From NCBI RefSeq assembly GCF_000344685.1, contig NW_006920426.1, positions 1 to 64,000 on the forward strand: a stretch of 64,000 bases of DNA. The letters are read 5' to 3'. Numbering within the stretch: the stretch's first letter is position 1; every line of letters begins with the position of its first letter. Source of the DNA: Gloeophyllum trabeum ATCC 11539. Its lineage: Eukaryota > Basidiomycota > Agaricomycetes > Gloeophyllales > Gloeophyllaceae. Below are positions 48,094-60,153 of this stretch, in pieces. A program made the position numbers and the translations under genes. Below the pieces are notes generated by a model. It had not been told where the DNA came from. It saw only the letters and a list, made by a program, of their open reading frames with translations, and did not search any database.

Positions 48094-48522
48094 TAGTACT
48101 ATTGCTGGCTGAACCGGACCCGGATGTTGCGGTAACGCTTCCGCTTGCGGTTTGAGGTGCACTACCACTTAGATCCCGTCTACGGCTCTGTCGAGAGTGG
48201 CCATGAAAGAAATAGGTACGGTTCACTATGTGCTTGACCCGTCCAGAGGCGTACCCCGCCACTGGCACGCAGTCCCGGACGCGTACGGTGTCAGAAGTGG
48301 ACCGAGGTAAACTAGAAGTGCCATTAAAATATAATACACTGCTGTTATACAAGACGATGGACAGAAGAAAAGCAAAATACGAAACCGGACCACAGGCAAT
48401 GAGAGATGTCAATGAAAGGGGAACGGCAGACTCGAGACGCGGCGCAGTCCTATTTCTTCGTCTTCGCCTTCTTGGTTGCAACATCACCCTTCTTGTCCTC
48501 GATCTAACCAGTCATTATCAGC
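47436..48522 (+). repeat. Duplicated block, copy left of gap 2
   Basis: This block reappears at 48772-49847 with an offset of 1325 bp over most of its length. It is essentially identical from about 47540 onwards. The first 100 bp differ by several substitutions and an 11-bp deletion. It stops exactly at the N run. Confidence 0.9.
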
Positions 48523-48762
48523 NNNNNNNNNNNNNNNNNNNNNNNNNNNNNNNNNNNNNNNNNNNNNNNNNNNNNNNNNNNNNNNNNNNNNNNNNNNNNN
48601 NNNNNNNNNNNNNNNNNNNNNNNNNNNNNNNNNNNNNNNNNNNNNNNNNNNNNNNNNNNNNNNNNNNNNNNNNNNNNNNNNNNNNNNNNNNNNNNNNNNN
48701 NNNNNNNNNNNNNNNNNNNNNNNNNNNNNNNNNNNNNNNNNNNNNNNNNNNNNNNNNNNNNN
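48523..48762. other. Assembly gap 2 (240 N)
   Basis: A run of 240 unknown bases. The base before the gap corresponds to 49847 in the right-hand copy, where the sequence continues directly into the 3' end of FEN1. Confidence 0.98.
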
Positions 48763-49847
48763 ATTTTTTTACAGACAAATCGGCCGATTCTGGAGAGCAG
48801 GCCTGATTTTTTTCCGGACATTTTGGTCAGACTTGGCCATATTTACCCCGGCACCTGCCGGGGAAGCTAAATTTAGACGTACCCACGCCACAGTTGCCTT
48901 TTAGAGCCACTTTTTCGCTGTGATGCCTGTTTTTTTCCGGACAAAAGGTCCAAAATCGGCGATTTTCTTCCGGACAAAATGGGTCTACTTATGGGTCCTC
49001 GGGATCAGGCATTTATACTGATTATCGGGGGTCCTGGGTTACCGGAGTGTGACATACTGTGACATTGGCGGGTAGCGTGATATGTGGCAGGGTGCGCGGC
49101 ATATGCCGGATGGTCCACATCATGCTATATGTCGCCTGGTATGGGTGCCCACTGCCATAATGGTATAGTTTCTGGGTCGGAGTATCGAACAACTCCATAG
49201 AAAATGTTTTAAAAGTAGTAAATGGTGGTCGATATGGGTCTGATTGAGCTAATAATAGGATGATTTATGGACCCTCCAGAAAGGTATGGGTTATGGGGTA
49301 TCAGAGAGTTATGGGTTGTCGCGACGATTAATTAGGAACCAAATCGGTGGACGCAAAAATGTATGGGTTATTAGAGGTTATGGGTCATTGGAGGTATGGG
49401 TTAAGGGAGAGTCGACTGTAGTACTATTGCTGGCTGAACCGGACCCGGATGTTGCGGTAACGCTTCCGCTTGCGGTTTGAGGTGCACTACCACTTAGATC
49501 CCGTCTACGGCTCTGTCGAGAGTGGCCATGAAAGAAATAGGTACGGTTCACTATGTGCTTGACCCGTCCAGAGGCGTACCCCGCCACTGGCACGCAGTCC
49601 CGGACGCGTACGGTGTCAGAAGTGGACCGAGGTAAACTAGAAGTGCCATTAAAATATAATACACTGCTGTTATACAAGACGATGGACAGAAGAAAAGCAA
49701 AATACGAAACCGGACCACAGGCAATGAGAGATGTCAATGAAAGGGGAACGGCAGACTCGAGACGCGGCGCAGTCCTATTTCTTCGTCTTCGCCTTCTTGG
49801 TTGCAACATCACCCTTCTTGTCCTCGATCTAACCAGTCATTATCAGC
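48763..49847 (+). repeat. Duplicated block, copy right of gap 2
   Basis: It contains the right part of the hAT-like MITE, the right end of the pogo-like element (to about 49418) and the FEN1 3' flank. The left copy of that 3' flank is not joined to a FEN1 gene, consistent with redundant contig ends or a second haplotype. Confidence 0.9.
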
Positions 49848-49883
49848 AAAAGTACAGCCAACCCAACATGAACAAAGCTCTGT

Positions 49884-51548
49884 TCATGCCTTTCGTTTCG
49901 TGCCCTTCGCGTCCTTGCCGGATCCCTTTCCTTTCGTCTTCTCCTCTCTCTGGGGGGATGTCTTAGGCTTGACGCTGAAAAAACCGTCCAGACGGCCTTG
50001 CTGTTTCGCATTGAGATGCTTCTGAAGTTTCTCAGCACCCTTTCGTACCCGATCCTCGCTAACGTATTATAGTCAAAATTGTGCGGAAGCTAGTAGTATC
50101 TGGACATACTTGAAGCCTTTCTCAGTGACCAAGAAATCCACCAAACCATCGACATCTGGATTCTGCCACTCGATCTGCGAGTCAGACGCAACTGGTTAAT
50201 GTTCCGTTTCGGGCTTCGCCAATATCGCTTACTTCGAGTTCATCCGCTGGTATCACATCAGGTTTCTCGAACAGCTTCTTCGCTTCCTCCCAGGGCCAGT
50301 CCTGGGGTATATGGATGCCGCCCTTTTTCTTTTTAGCGTCGTCTCCGGCTTCTTCCCCTTTCGCGGCTACTCTACGAACGAAATGAGTTTGATGAGGACT
50401 GCAGCACGAAATGCAGGGAGGCCGCTAACTTTTTCCGTAGTTCTTCTATGGCACCCTTCAGGCCTCCATGTTCCCGAATCAGCTTGAGAGCGTTCTTTGG
50501 CCCGATACCCTTAATGGGCTCTAGGTAATCGCAACCTAGTAGTATGCAAAGATCTATGAACTAGAAGACCGGATCAAATAGCGGCTGTCATGGGAGCGCG
50601 TGCATGCATACCTGAGACATATCCATCTCCAGGCCTTCGAGAACTTTCGCAAGGTCGATCTCGCTGATTGGTTGTTTTTTAGCTTCCGAGAAAGTGAGAT
50701 GGCGGAGGAGAATAGGAGCATTAAATGTTAACGTGTCCATATCTTCAGAGCCGGCGGCATAGACCTTCCCTCCCCTCGCGAGTTCGGCGCACTGCGCTTC
50801 TGCTTCGGATGGTGCCTTACGGGATAGATCAGGTAAAAGGTTGAAGCACGACCAGAGTAAAGCGTACCACAACGACAGGGATACCCATCAACTTCAATAG
50901 TTTCCGGCACTCTTCATTATGCTCCTTCGTCACTCGAACCTGACGTCGAGCAAAACGGTCCATCTCTTCAACGGTACCTGCATCACGCAGTGATTAGCTC
51001 TCGCCGGTACAGATAGGATGCACAGTACCCACCCGTCTCTTTGGCTTCTTCACCCTCCTCCTTAGCCTCCTCTCGTCTTTCAAACCGTTTGGCGAGCTTG
51101 CCGGAACCGGTTTACAGACGGCCATAGCGGGTAGAGATACCTGTAGCACTTACCACTCCTGATTTGAGCTCGGGTGGTTTCCCGTCGAAAACATACGCAG
51201 GTTTAATACCGTTCTCCACCATCCGTATCGTCCGGTAGAAGAATCCCATGAGATGACTGGTCACCCTCTAAGCTCCGGTCTACTCTTTTAAAGCCGCACA
51301 AATCTCGCACCTAGTCGTCTCCCCAGCATCATTCGTCAACATTTCCCCGTCGCGTTGTCGAACAGCAATGAGGAACTGGTATATCGACATGGACGCGTCA
51401 ATGGCCACCTTTCGCCCGAAAAGTGTTTTAATTTCATGTTCCTAAACAAGGCGTAAGCTCTAAGTTGCTGGTAACATGAGCTTAACCAGACCTTGATAGC
51501 GGCGGGAGCATGCTCGGAGATCAGACCGTAGAGACCTTTGATACCCAT
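49884..51548 (-). CDS. FEN1: Flap endonuclease 1 (FEN1/Rad27)
   Basis: It starts [19 protein letters not shown]. After an intron comes [22 protein letters not shown] with the first metal-binding Asp. Further exons give the arch region ([13 protein letters not shown]), [12 protein letters not shown] and GSEDMDTL (active-site acids), and the helix-hairpin-helix [11 protein letters not shown]. The C-terminus has QGRLDGFF, a PCNA-binding PIP box, then a Lys-rich tail ending GTKRKA. This is the full set for the structure-specific nuclease that removes Okazaki flaps and acts in long-patch base excision repair. Introns are short and numerous; one splits PVVV from APSEAE. Position 7 is Tyr and 10 Ile where other FEN1 proteins usually have Thr and Leu. 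The 3' flank is duplicated across gap 2. Confidence 0.96.
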
Positions 51549-51779
51549 GTCGACTGGCGGTCACTGGCCGAGGTTTCGCGTCGTAAGAAGCCGGAGACGC
51601 GCCGCGCGCCAACAGAATGAGCGTGACGTCACGCGACAACATGTCCTTCCCGAACAGGTATGTTTTCCCAATGATTTCCGTCCTGTTTCCAGCCTGTGAG
51701 CTGCTGCCTGTCCAGTAAACTAGACGCTTTCAAGCTGACTCTGGCTTTGCCGAACCGATAGAAGCGGAACCAAGCTACT
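51549..51779. promoter_or_regulatory. Bidirectional promoter FEN1 / YEATS gene
   Basis: Only 231 bp separate the two divergent ATGs. It contains GCGTGACGTCACGCG (about 51622-51636), a palindrome holding the TGACGTCA core (CRE/ATF site) bound by bZIP factors. No TATA box was seen, which fits housekeeping promoters. The motif match is seen; regulation by a bZIP protein is inferred. Confidence 0.55.
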
Positions 51780-54700
51780 ATGTCTCAATATTCTATGACA
51801 GGCCAGCATAGGCCTCGAAAACGGGCGAGGACGAGCAGTGCATCAGAATGTGAATCTTCAGCTTCGTCCATAGGATGTGATAGTGAGTGACTTGGTTGCG
51901 TCGTGAGACCAGTTTGGCTCATTTCGCAGTGTCCGCCTTACAAAAGATTGCTGCTGAAGAGATCGACCTTGAGATCGCTCTCAGACAGCGACTTGCCGCA
52001 ACCATTAGTGATCGCATAACCTGGGCTATTTTGCTGCAGGAGTCGCTTTCTCGAGGACTTGAGGGTAACCCATTAACCACACTCTGTTGCTTCCCGGGAC
52101 TGACCTCCTACGTAGCTGGAGACAGCTCGAGCACAGACTTCCGAGCGAGCACTTTGGAAGCTTTGGCAGCCATTGAAGCCCCTTCTAATATGTTGCTCTA
52201 TCGGGAACCCTTCTTGTTACCCACTCGCCGTCCGCAGCCTGAACCACGACCAGTCGCTCAACAGGAATTAGTATCACAGTCTAGACGCCGAGGACTTCGG
52301 AAGTCTCAGCTTTCCTATATCCCGAGCAAGCCCAAGCTCCTGTTTATTCGTCACAACACGGACGAAGGCCCGGTTCTTGCCAAACTTCAGTGTCCAGACT
52401 GTGGTCGAGCCGACTTCCCCAATTTGCAAGGGTGCTTCAACCACTGTCTCCTGAAGCATAAACGGCAATATGGAAGTCATGATGAGTGCATACAACATTG
52501 TGCAGTCGTCGTCCCGGAAGAAGACAGGGATTGGGCCGTTGCGAATGGTACTGAAATCAATGGCGCCCATCTTCCCGGTTTGCGCAGACTGTTTGAAATT
52601 GCGGTTGGAGGTGCGGAGTCTGAAGATGTGCGCAAACGCATTGACGCCCGCATTGCTCTCCCAGCCGTTAGCCAATCCGAGGACGACAGGGATCGTGAAG
52701 CCAGCGTTCACATTACTCGCACTCTGGGTCTTCACAAGGACACGCCGAGCCTGGCCCTGTTCCTTGGGAAGATGCCCCGTGAACGATGCGTCAATGCCCA
52801 CAATGAAGACGAGGAAGCGGACATTGTGGGTGGTGCTTCGCCGCTCTTAGGGGATGGCAGTACCAGACATAGCTGGCATAAGATATATCCCCACCGCAAT
52901 AGAGCTCGCCCGGAATTGGACATTGTCCCTGATGAAGCACATATGGAGGTGGACCAACCCGGTCAACTTTCTTCTCAACCTTCTGCTCTGCCTTCCGCTC
53001 CGGGCGGTAGTGGAAGCCGTTTCCACATGACAGCACGAGTTATTATGACAGACCGGAGTCTCTCGATACCAGTTGGTACGATCGCTGCCCATTACGAGCT
53101 TATATCATTCTTGTATAACAGACTCATGTTCGTCTAGACCGGCGACCGTCGGGTAATCCGACACACACCCATCTGTGGATATTATCAATCGATTCACCAT
53201 CCTACGTACGTATCTCTGTAGGACTCACCTCCATCGCCCCACTTAGGTTATTCCCAGAGTCTGCACATATCAAGGTTCTTGGCGAAGGTCATCATTAGTT
53301 CTGTTACTGAACCGCCTCCATCTACTCTCGAAAAGCCTATAACCCTAACGGAACCGCCTTTCGCTGTTATGAGCACTACGGATAGGCCTTTTCTTGCCCG
53401 AGTTAAGTTGGAATGGGCAGGGGCTCAAAATCCGCCCATGGATATAGAACATTGGGTAGAGGTAAGTTCGCAAATCCTGAAGGGGGACTACGTCGTATAG
53501 AGACTCAATGATTCTCCTTGTAAGTTGGAAGAGTACAAATACCAGTATCAGAATCCAGTACTAGGTGACGAACAGATATTGGACGTAGAGCTTGACCGGG
53601 GAACCGAATTGTTACCCCTCCGGGAGAATAACACCCATCTTAAGTGGAAGGGCCTCGGTGATCTCAATACCATTGACAGGGACGAGGATGCCACCAACAT
53701 TTCGCGGCCGAGTATGCCTCATTCTTGCGTTGTAAGGTTGATCTGACGGGTTCTCCAGGTTATATCGCGTCCCTCTTGAGCCTGTTACCCGAATTCCCTA
53801 TGACGCTCAAAGGTGAGTGCAGGGTATGTCGAACTATCGGACGACGGAGTTCATGGATGAGTAGACGTCAAGGGCCGATCGCGGCCTCGAGTGCCATACA
53901 GCCTGGTTGCCAACCTGGAACAGCTAAAGTCTTTAATTCCCGGTCGTCGCAAGGCAATAGAGGTGGGTCCCTATTTTGTTCTTTTGCTGCAGCGACTGAA
54001 GTCGGGCCGCCGTAAGTGGTCCCGAGCAAGGGCGTTGCAGGACGCTTATCGGTCCGCATACGAAGGGAGAGAGGAATACGTGCACCTGACAGCCGGAGAC
54101 GTATACTGCTGGTTGGAGGATGAGGGTCATTTTCTACGGCCTCCCGTCTGCCTGGACAGCAAACAAGACAGCACTGACGAGCCCAACACAACCACTGTGG
54201 CTCTACAGGTGTTCTGTCATGTTTGCGGTTTCACTGCCAGTCATCATGCTCAGGCCCTTTCCAAGGTGAAACAGGCTTCAAACAGCGTAGGGTGCCCCCT
54301 TTCGGCTATTCGCGCTGTTCGCATGCCTGTCTTCGACGTCAGAGCGTTGTTGGGGAGACTGACAGATACATCCGGCAGCATGGTCAAAACGCCGTATAGT
54401 CTATCTCACACACTCCTGGAGTCTACGCCCATCTCTCCTGTGATCATGGAACGCTTTAAAGCATTGGATCTGATTACCGTCACCGACGCAGCTGTGACTC
54501 AGTCAATATACCAACTAGTCAGTTCCAGGGGCTTTAGACTGGGCCGAGGCGACAGCACACTGTCCTCCGGGCAGGCGAAGTTACCACTGGAGCAACTGGG
54601 CGCCGCTAAGCGCGAGGTGGAAGAAAAGCTCTCGAGCGCTGCGGTTCTAGCACTCCTAGTAAAGCCCCTGGTTCGCCAGCTCCTTAGCAACGCAGTAAAC

Positions 54701-54895
54701 TCAATGAAGAAACAGGACGAAGACAATCATACTCAAGGGTGCCGTCATGGGGTCGGTCCCCTCCCAAGGGAAGTGCGACTGCTCACACCTAGGCATATTG
54801 TCGAAGGTCTGGGCATGGGTGCACCGCGTGGACTTGCCGAGGATTCTACGTCTCTAATTTTGGGTCGTCTGGGAGAGAGCTTCCTGCACATATAA
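51780..54895 (+). CDS. YEATS-domain chromatin protein
   Basis: The N-terminus MSQYSMTGQHRPRKRARTSS is basic and polar, followed by a helical segment (IDLEIALRQRLAATISDR). A zinc-finger-like part, CPDCGRADFPNLQGCFNHCLLKH, is followed by GSHDECIQHC. The YEATS domain begins around RFHMTARVIMTDRSLSIP and continues through several exons to LTEPPFAVMSTTDRPFLARVKLEW and MDIEHWVE. Later exons include a second Cys/His pair (FCHVCGFTASHH) and a helical C-terminus ending LGRLGESFLHI. YEATS domains read acylated histone lysines, so a nuclear role in a histone-modifying or remodelling complex is likely. The exact complex cannot be told. Exon joins at 53140-53850 are approximate. Confidence 0.8.
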
Positions 54896-55907
54896 CTCAG
54901 ACCTGGTATCCACACCGCCGGCCCGAGACAAGCCGGAAGAGACATCGTGTAGAACGCCACATGATGAAAGACGAGGACGCTAGAGGTAACCTAGTCGGCC
55001 GTCTCAGGTTATAGTGCATACGTCGGTCAAGTCGTAACAGTATATAGGGGTAAGTAGCCTCGAATGACAGTCGTCTGTCGCCTTCTGTCGCCCACCTAGA
55101 TTTCATCGGCTTCTGATCTCTTGGCGGATCTGAATCCCCTGTTTACTGGCAGAAGCTTCAAAGTTGATTATCCAGGCAAACAGCATGAGATCTAGAGCAG
55201 ATCCCGCGTTCTACTTTTTTTATGGACAAGCATAGGCTCGCCGGCAGCTGACAATAGGTACAGCCCCGGGTCGCCGCTATAGCAGGTGGTTCAGAACCAT
55301 CCGGTCCCCCGCGTTCTACTTGGTTCGACTTCTGAGTAAGTTCCCCATTGTCTTCGTGTTGTCTGGCGATCAAAGTGAGTCTATACCTACTGAAAATTGT
55401 TACAATAAGCATATCGACCGGCTATGTATGTTGGCCACTGCCTGTATCCAGACCAGCCCAATCTTATGAGCGGCTCCCGCCGGCACGACTCTTCAAGTAT
55501 GTACCGGTACCCCTCGTGTTAGCTCGTGTCCCAGTCCCTCCGACGCTCCACAATGCCGCGTGTGTTTCCCTGTCCGCATTTGGACTCTTCCAAGTTTGAG
55601 ATCTGGACCATCCTGACTGAGCGGCTCTGACCAATTGAGGCCCATATGATCTAATGGAATGCCCAAGTCACTTAGCTGAATGCAACCAGCGCGGGTTTCT
55701 ATGGAACTGCAAGCCGTTCGGTCGAAGTCCTAATCCATCTGTTGTCTGGTTCTTACGAACTTCTAGCTTTTGACCGTTTTCTGCGTTTAAACCTGAGGGG
55801 CGAATTCCTCCTGGTCGAGACTGAGTCCTCTCTGGCGAAGCCAAACTACACACTCGTTCGTTTTCGTCTTCTTTCAGTCGACTCTCCATCCGAAACAGCC
55901 CAGGGCA
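54896..55907. other. Intergenic, no gene seen
   Basis: About 1 kb. A short direct repeat CCGCGTTCTACTT occurs at about 55205 and 55309. The rest is unremarkable and ends in the promoter and leader of the DUF6534-type gene. Confidence 0.45.
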
Positions 55908-57968
55908 ATGTCTGGCGCGGATGCAGCGGCAGCGGCAAAGGCGAAGGCAGCATTAGCTGCCTTCAGTTTGGATGCGACGCTGGGCGCAGATTTCATTGGC
56001 TTTGCGGCGGCGACAGCGCAAGTCCCTATTCATCTGCTTGCCGCATATGTACTCACAATCCGAGCAGTGTTTTCGGCATCTTGACATCGCAGGTATTCAC
56101 GTATTTCAAGCGCTACCCGGCTGACAAGCCAGCGTATAAGCTCCTCGTAAGTGCTCTTTCTCTTCAATTCGGCAGTATTTGATTGTAGTTTGTAGGTCGC
56201 AGGCTTATGGTATGGCTCTCGGTACCGTTATTCTTCACTCCTCTCACCCTCTAGCTGCTAGGGTACTAGAAGTTATGGATCAGTGCTTCATAGGGCACCA
56301 ATTTTATTTCTATTCCATTACGTACGTCCCGGTATCAATGCGCCCAGTGTTGCGTCTGACCTGACCTCTTATCAGTAACTATGGAAATCCATTGGTGCTG
56401 CTCGATAAAATTGTCTGGTCACTCGTGGTGGGTATTGTCAATGTATGGTCAGGTACGATCACTGAATAATCTACTCAGCTTCAAGTTGAAGTCGGTGTAC
56501 GTCCCTTACAGTCTTAACCCGTTCTCCTGGCCTGACCATGTCATAGGCCCTCGTTGGGACAATAGTACAGGCGTACGTTGTTAGTTAACGTGGACTACTG
56601 AGCACTGACGTCCCTCTACAGTTGCTTTGCTATGCGTGTCTGGAGATGTATGTTGCACGATGCTATCAGATAGTTGCAGGTATTTACCCTCCGCAGTCAG
56701 CGGCCATAATATCCCTATAACTGGTCTTGTGGTAAGTGCAGCGCGTTTGTGCCGGGTCAAGAAAAGATTGAAATTTACTCGATGACTAGCTTGGACTTAC
56801 AATTGCACGCATGGGTACGTACCACCCAAGCTGTTCTGCGTCTCCAGCTCAGCGACCTTGCTGCGTCCTTATAGGTACCGCTACCTGTAAGGGTTGAACG
56901 TATCCTGGCCTAGACCACTGAACTGACATAGGGTGTTCTCTGCGTTACGCTTATGCAGTATTCACTGTGAAGGCGTGAGCGTCATATTCGTCTTTCTGTA
57001 CTTTGATGGATCTTATATCTGTCCATCAGTTTCGAACTGGAATCCCTAACAAAGCTCCATGACCTGAAGGTGGGACGACATGCATTGTTATCCGTGTCGA
57101 CGTCGTACTAAAGATCAATAGGCTTTCGGTACTTTATCACTTGCACTAGGCGTCGCCACCGACGCCGTCACCGCTGTAGCTCTATGTTGGTTCCTAAGTA
57201 AGTTGAAAACGGGGTACTCAAAGTGAGTCTATCAGGATATCTGCCGCGAACATTAGTATGACCCTCGGTCTTTGCCAGCTCCGATTCTCTTGTAAATAGC
57301 TTGTCATTGTATGCGGTGAACACTGGCGCACTAACTAGGTGGGTTCCCTCCGGTCTCCTTAGCGAAGCTCCTCTGATGACATCGCATACAATTTAGTGCC
57401 TTCAGTCTTTCAACCTTGATTCTGGTGCGTTTCTCCTACGGTCACCCCACGGGGGAGGATAATGACATCATGCCAGTACAACATCATGCCGACCAATTTC
57501 ATCTTTATGGGTTGCTACTTCGTGGTCAGCAAGCGTAAGTGGACAGTGCTCTCCCAGTGGAAAATCGTCATTCACTATTCACACAGTGTATGCGGTGTCG
57601 TTCTTGGCAACGTAAGTCTTTCCCCTGTTTGCGTCGGCTGCGCTGAAACATTCGGGAGCGCAGATTAAACACAAGACGTACAGTACGTGGCAAAGGAACG
57701 GACAGGGAGCGAACAGATCCCTCAAACAGCTTCCACATGCTCACCAACCCGCGTTCTGACTTGAACATCCGGTCTGCTCCAGCGGAAGAGCATGCCATGA
57801 AGAAGGTGAGTATCGCACGTTCGAGTGGTGACGTCACTCATATTCAAGCTTCTCAAGTTGTACCCTATTGGAGGATTTGAGGACATCAGGTCAGCTCCTG
57901 AGTACCACGTTAAATCCGCTCCGGAGTACGGAGGCGGGGCTGTGAGTGCTTTACACTACAGCTCCTGA
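55908..57968 (+). CDS. DUF6534-type seven-helix membrane protein
   Basis: The Ala-rich start MSGADAAAAAKAKAALAAFS leads to LGADFIGFAAA and, across a GC-AG intron, VFGILTSQVFTYFKRYPADKPAYKLL. This is the first-helix and loop signature of the DUF6534 family. Further exons give IGHQFYFYSIT|NYGNPLVLLDKIVWSLVVGI, a middle helix set to about 57200, and NIMPTNFIFMGCYFVVSK|LYAVSFLATLNTRRTVRGKG, the conserved end of the last helix. The cytosolic tail is polar and repeats RSAPEY/KSAPEY. The function of the family is unknown; proteins of this kind are expanded in Agaricomycetes and resemble receptors in topology. Exons between 56640 and 57460 were not all resolved. The stop at 57966 follows the best frame. 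Confidence 0.75.
56010..56087 (+). other. GC-AG intron in the DUF6534-type gene
   Basis: Around 56019 the exon ends ACAGC and the intron starts GCAAGT, closing at CCGAGCAG before TGTTTTCGG. Only this choice gives the family motif V-F-G-I-L-T-S-Q-V-F in frame. Boundaries are approximate to a few bases. Confidence 0.55.
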
Positions 57969-58268
57969 AACAGACTGACCTCACTTCAGTCCTGAACCAG
58001 GCCCCATATTATGCTAAAGCTTGGTGAGGCGCGAGCAGGTTCTTCGCCGTATCCGAGACTGGTCGACTTGTACTGTATAACCAATCTATCGGGCCTTTTG
58101 CTCGCTAGGTATAATTGTTGTGATTTGTCGGGTCTCCGGTAGCAATCCGGTAGTGGAATACAATCGCACTTCTACTATATTATATATATTTTCATGGTCG
58201 CTCAAGAGCACCAAGTTGGAATATATCAGTGGCGCCCGGATTTTGCCGTCGATTACCTTGGTTCTGTG

Positions 58269-60036
58269 CACTGCTATTTGCGGAACATAAGGCGGTGCGC
58301 CACTTTCGAGAGCACCTGCGGCAGGGCTCGGATTGACTTAGGAATTTGTACATAGGGATTTTCAGTATAGAACAAAATTGTGGTAGCAAAGGAATAGCGA
58401 AAATAAGCCCATGATATGTCCATAGAGTAAGGGTGCTGTGGAGGCATTGTAGGAACAGTAGCCGGTCCATTGAAGGCGGAGAAAATGACATATCCCTTCA
58501 ATACTTTGTACACAAATTCAATGTATGTACAGAATGCTGAATTAAATTGGTGAAGCCCAAATAATGTACACTGATTGTTTGACATGCCAATTACTCCTCC
58601 TGGATAGTCATTTAGGTGCAGAACTTCTCAAAATGCCCCTCCTTTGGGAGGGGTTCTGGCACCCCCAATATGCGGACCACTTTTCGACCGACCGGCGTGC
58701 CATGTTTGGCTTTAGTGGCGCCACTACTGAATGAGGACTTGTCTCGAATCAGCTCCGTCAGACCTGAAAGACTTATCAGCACAGTACATGGTTGCTTCAA
58801 TAAAATGTATGCAGTCCACCTGGAACGGAGTGTATGGAGTTAAAGCTCGTTAAAGCTCCACATTTCATGTTGTTTTGCCACCACTTGAAAGTGGAAATTT
58901 CAGGGCATTTACATGCAATGAACTTGAAGCTGAACATAGACATGAGATGCACCTCGGAAAACCATGCAATCCAGATAATGTACAGGTGTAATGCATCCAG
59001 CATATTTCGGGCAACACAACATCTCTTCGACGGTCCAGGATATTCCATGGGACTCCTGGACCTGGGAGCGATTAACAGCATGTAGGCTTAATACTGCACC
59101 TCCTAAATAAGACTTGGTAGACGAGCAACTGTTAAACAGCATGCAGATTTGTTGAACTGACTAGAACTCGAGGCATTGATCTCAGCATGCTATGATACTA
59201 TAATTTGTATATGGATTACTACTCAAGCTCAACTAAGACACAAAGGAGGGGTAGGCTGCCGCCGACAGCCGTCGGCGCTTCTCGAGTTCGTAGGGGCCTC
59301 ATAAATTCATACCGGGCTACCAAACATTTATTCATATATGTCTACGCACGAGGCAGTATTCATAAAGCAGTCCTGGGGCCGAGAGAGCGATTGAGAGACT
59401 CGAGAACTGTCCCGAAGCTCTGCCCGAGACGCGCCGGCGCGCTCGTGGGAACTCATTTATCGCGTGACATCACGGTATCTGGACGCGTCGTGCCTCCTTC
59501 GGGCATAACTCGGGCACCGTTGACCAGCGTGCAGAAATTGTACGAGCTTGCTTTGAGGGCACATTAATTTATTTTCTGGTTCAATATGATTTTGAAAGAC
59601 ATCTTAGAGCATTTGGTACATTTAAGAGGCCCGTACGAATTTTGAGAAGTTCTGCACCTAAATGACTATCCAGGAGGAGTAATTGGCATGTCAAACAATC
59701 AGTGTACATTATTTGGGCTTCACCAATTTAATTCAGCATTCTGTACATACATTGAATTTGTGTACAAAGTATTGAAGGGATATGTCATTTTCTCCGCCTT
59801 CAATGGACCGGCTACTGTTCCTACAATGCCTCCACAGCACCCTTACTCTATGGACATATCATGGGCTTATTTTCGCTATTCCTTTGCTACCACAATTTTG
59901 TTCCTGACTGAAAATCCCTATGTACAAATTCCTAAGTCAATCCGAGCCCTGCTGCAGGTGCTATGGATTTTTCTTCCCTGGAGGCCAGCTCGCGCCTCGA
60001 AAGTGGCGCACCGCCTTATGTTCCGCAAATAGCAGT
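58269..60036. mobile_element. Foldback element with ~370-400 bp inverted arms
   Basis: The left arm (58269-58634) and right arm (59638-60036) are near-identical inverted copies ending ACTGCTATTTGCGGAACATA. The right arm holds about 35 extra bases (ATGGATTTTTCTTCCCTGG…). Both arms keep the same open frame of 103-114 codons beginning MSNNQCTLFGLHQF, with only two or three amino-acid differences apart from the insertion. The 1-kb centre has no recognisable transposase and carries repeat B (59082-59130). No target duplication is obvious. It could be a foldback or MITE-like transposon, or a stem-loop locus giving double-stranded RNA. The right end stops about 118 bp before the DHHC gene ATG. Confidence 0.75.
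59082..59130 (+). repeat. Dispersed repeat B, copy 2
   Basis: Matches 23003-23050 in the same orientation: TGTAGGCTTAATACTGCACC, a short A-rich joint, then GACTTGGTAGACGAGCAACT. It lies in the centre of the foldback element. Confidence 0.6.
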
Positions 60037-60153
60037 AATTGTAAAGCAGTATTGCACTTTACGACGGTGCGACGTTGACGTTGACCGCTCTTCCCTAAGC
60101 TTCCATGTCTTTCTCGCTCTAGTGTATCTCTCTTCGTCTCTCTTTATTTTGCT

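Noticed and set aside
48053..48487. 144-codon Arg-rich ORF found twice (also 49378-49812)
   Set aside because: The second copy is just the assembly duplication. The ORF overlaps a transposon end and FEN1 3' flank, and starts with a low-complexity Arg run. No evidence of selection.
48228..48904. Plus- and minus-strand ORFs spanning the second N run
   Set aside because: Same artefact of N bases. The flanks are duplicated non-coding DNA.
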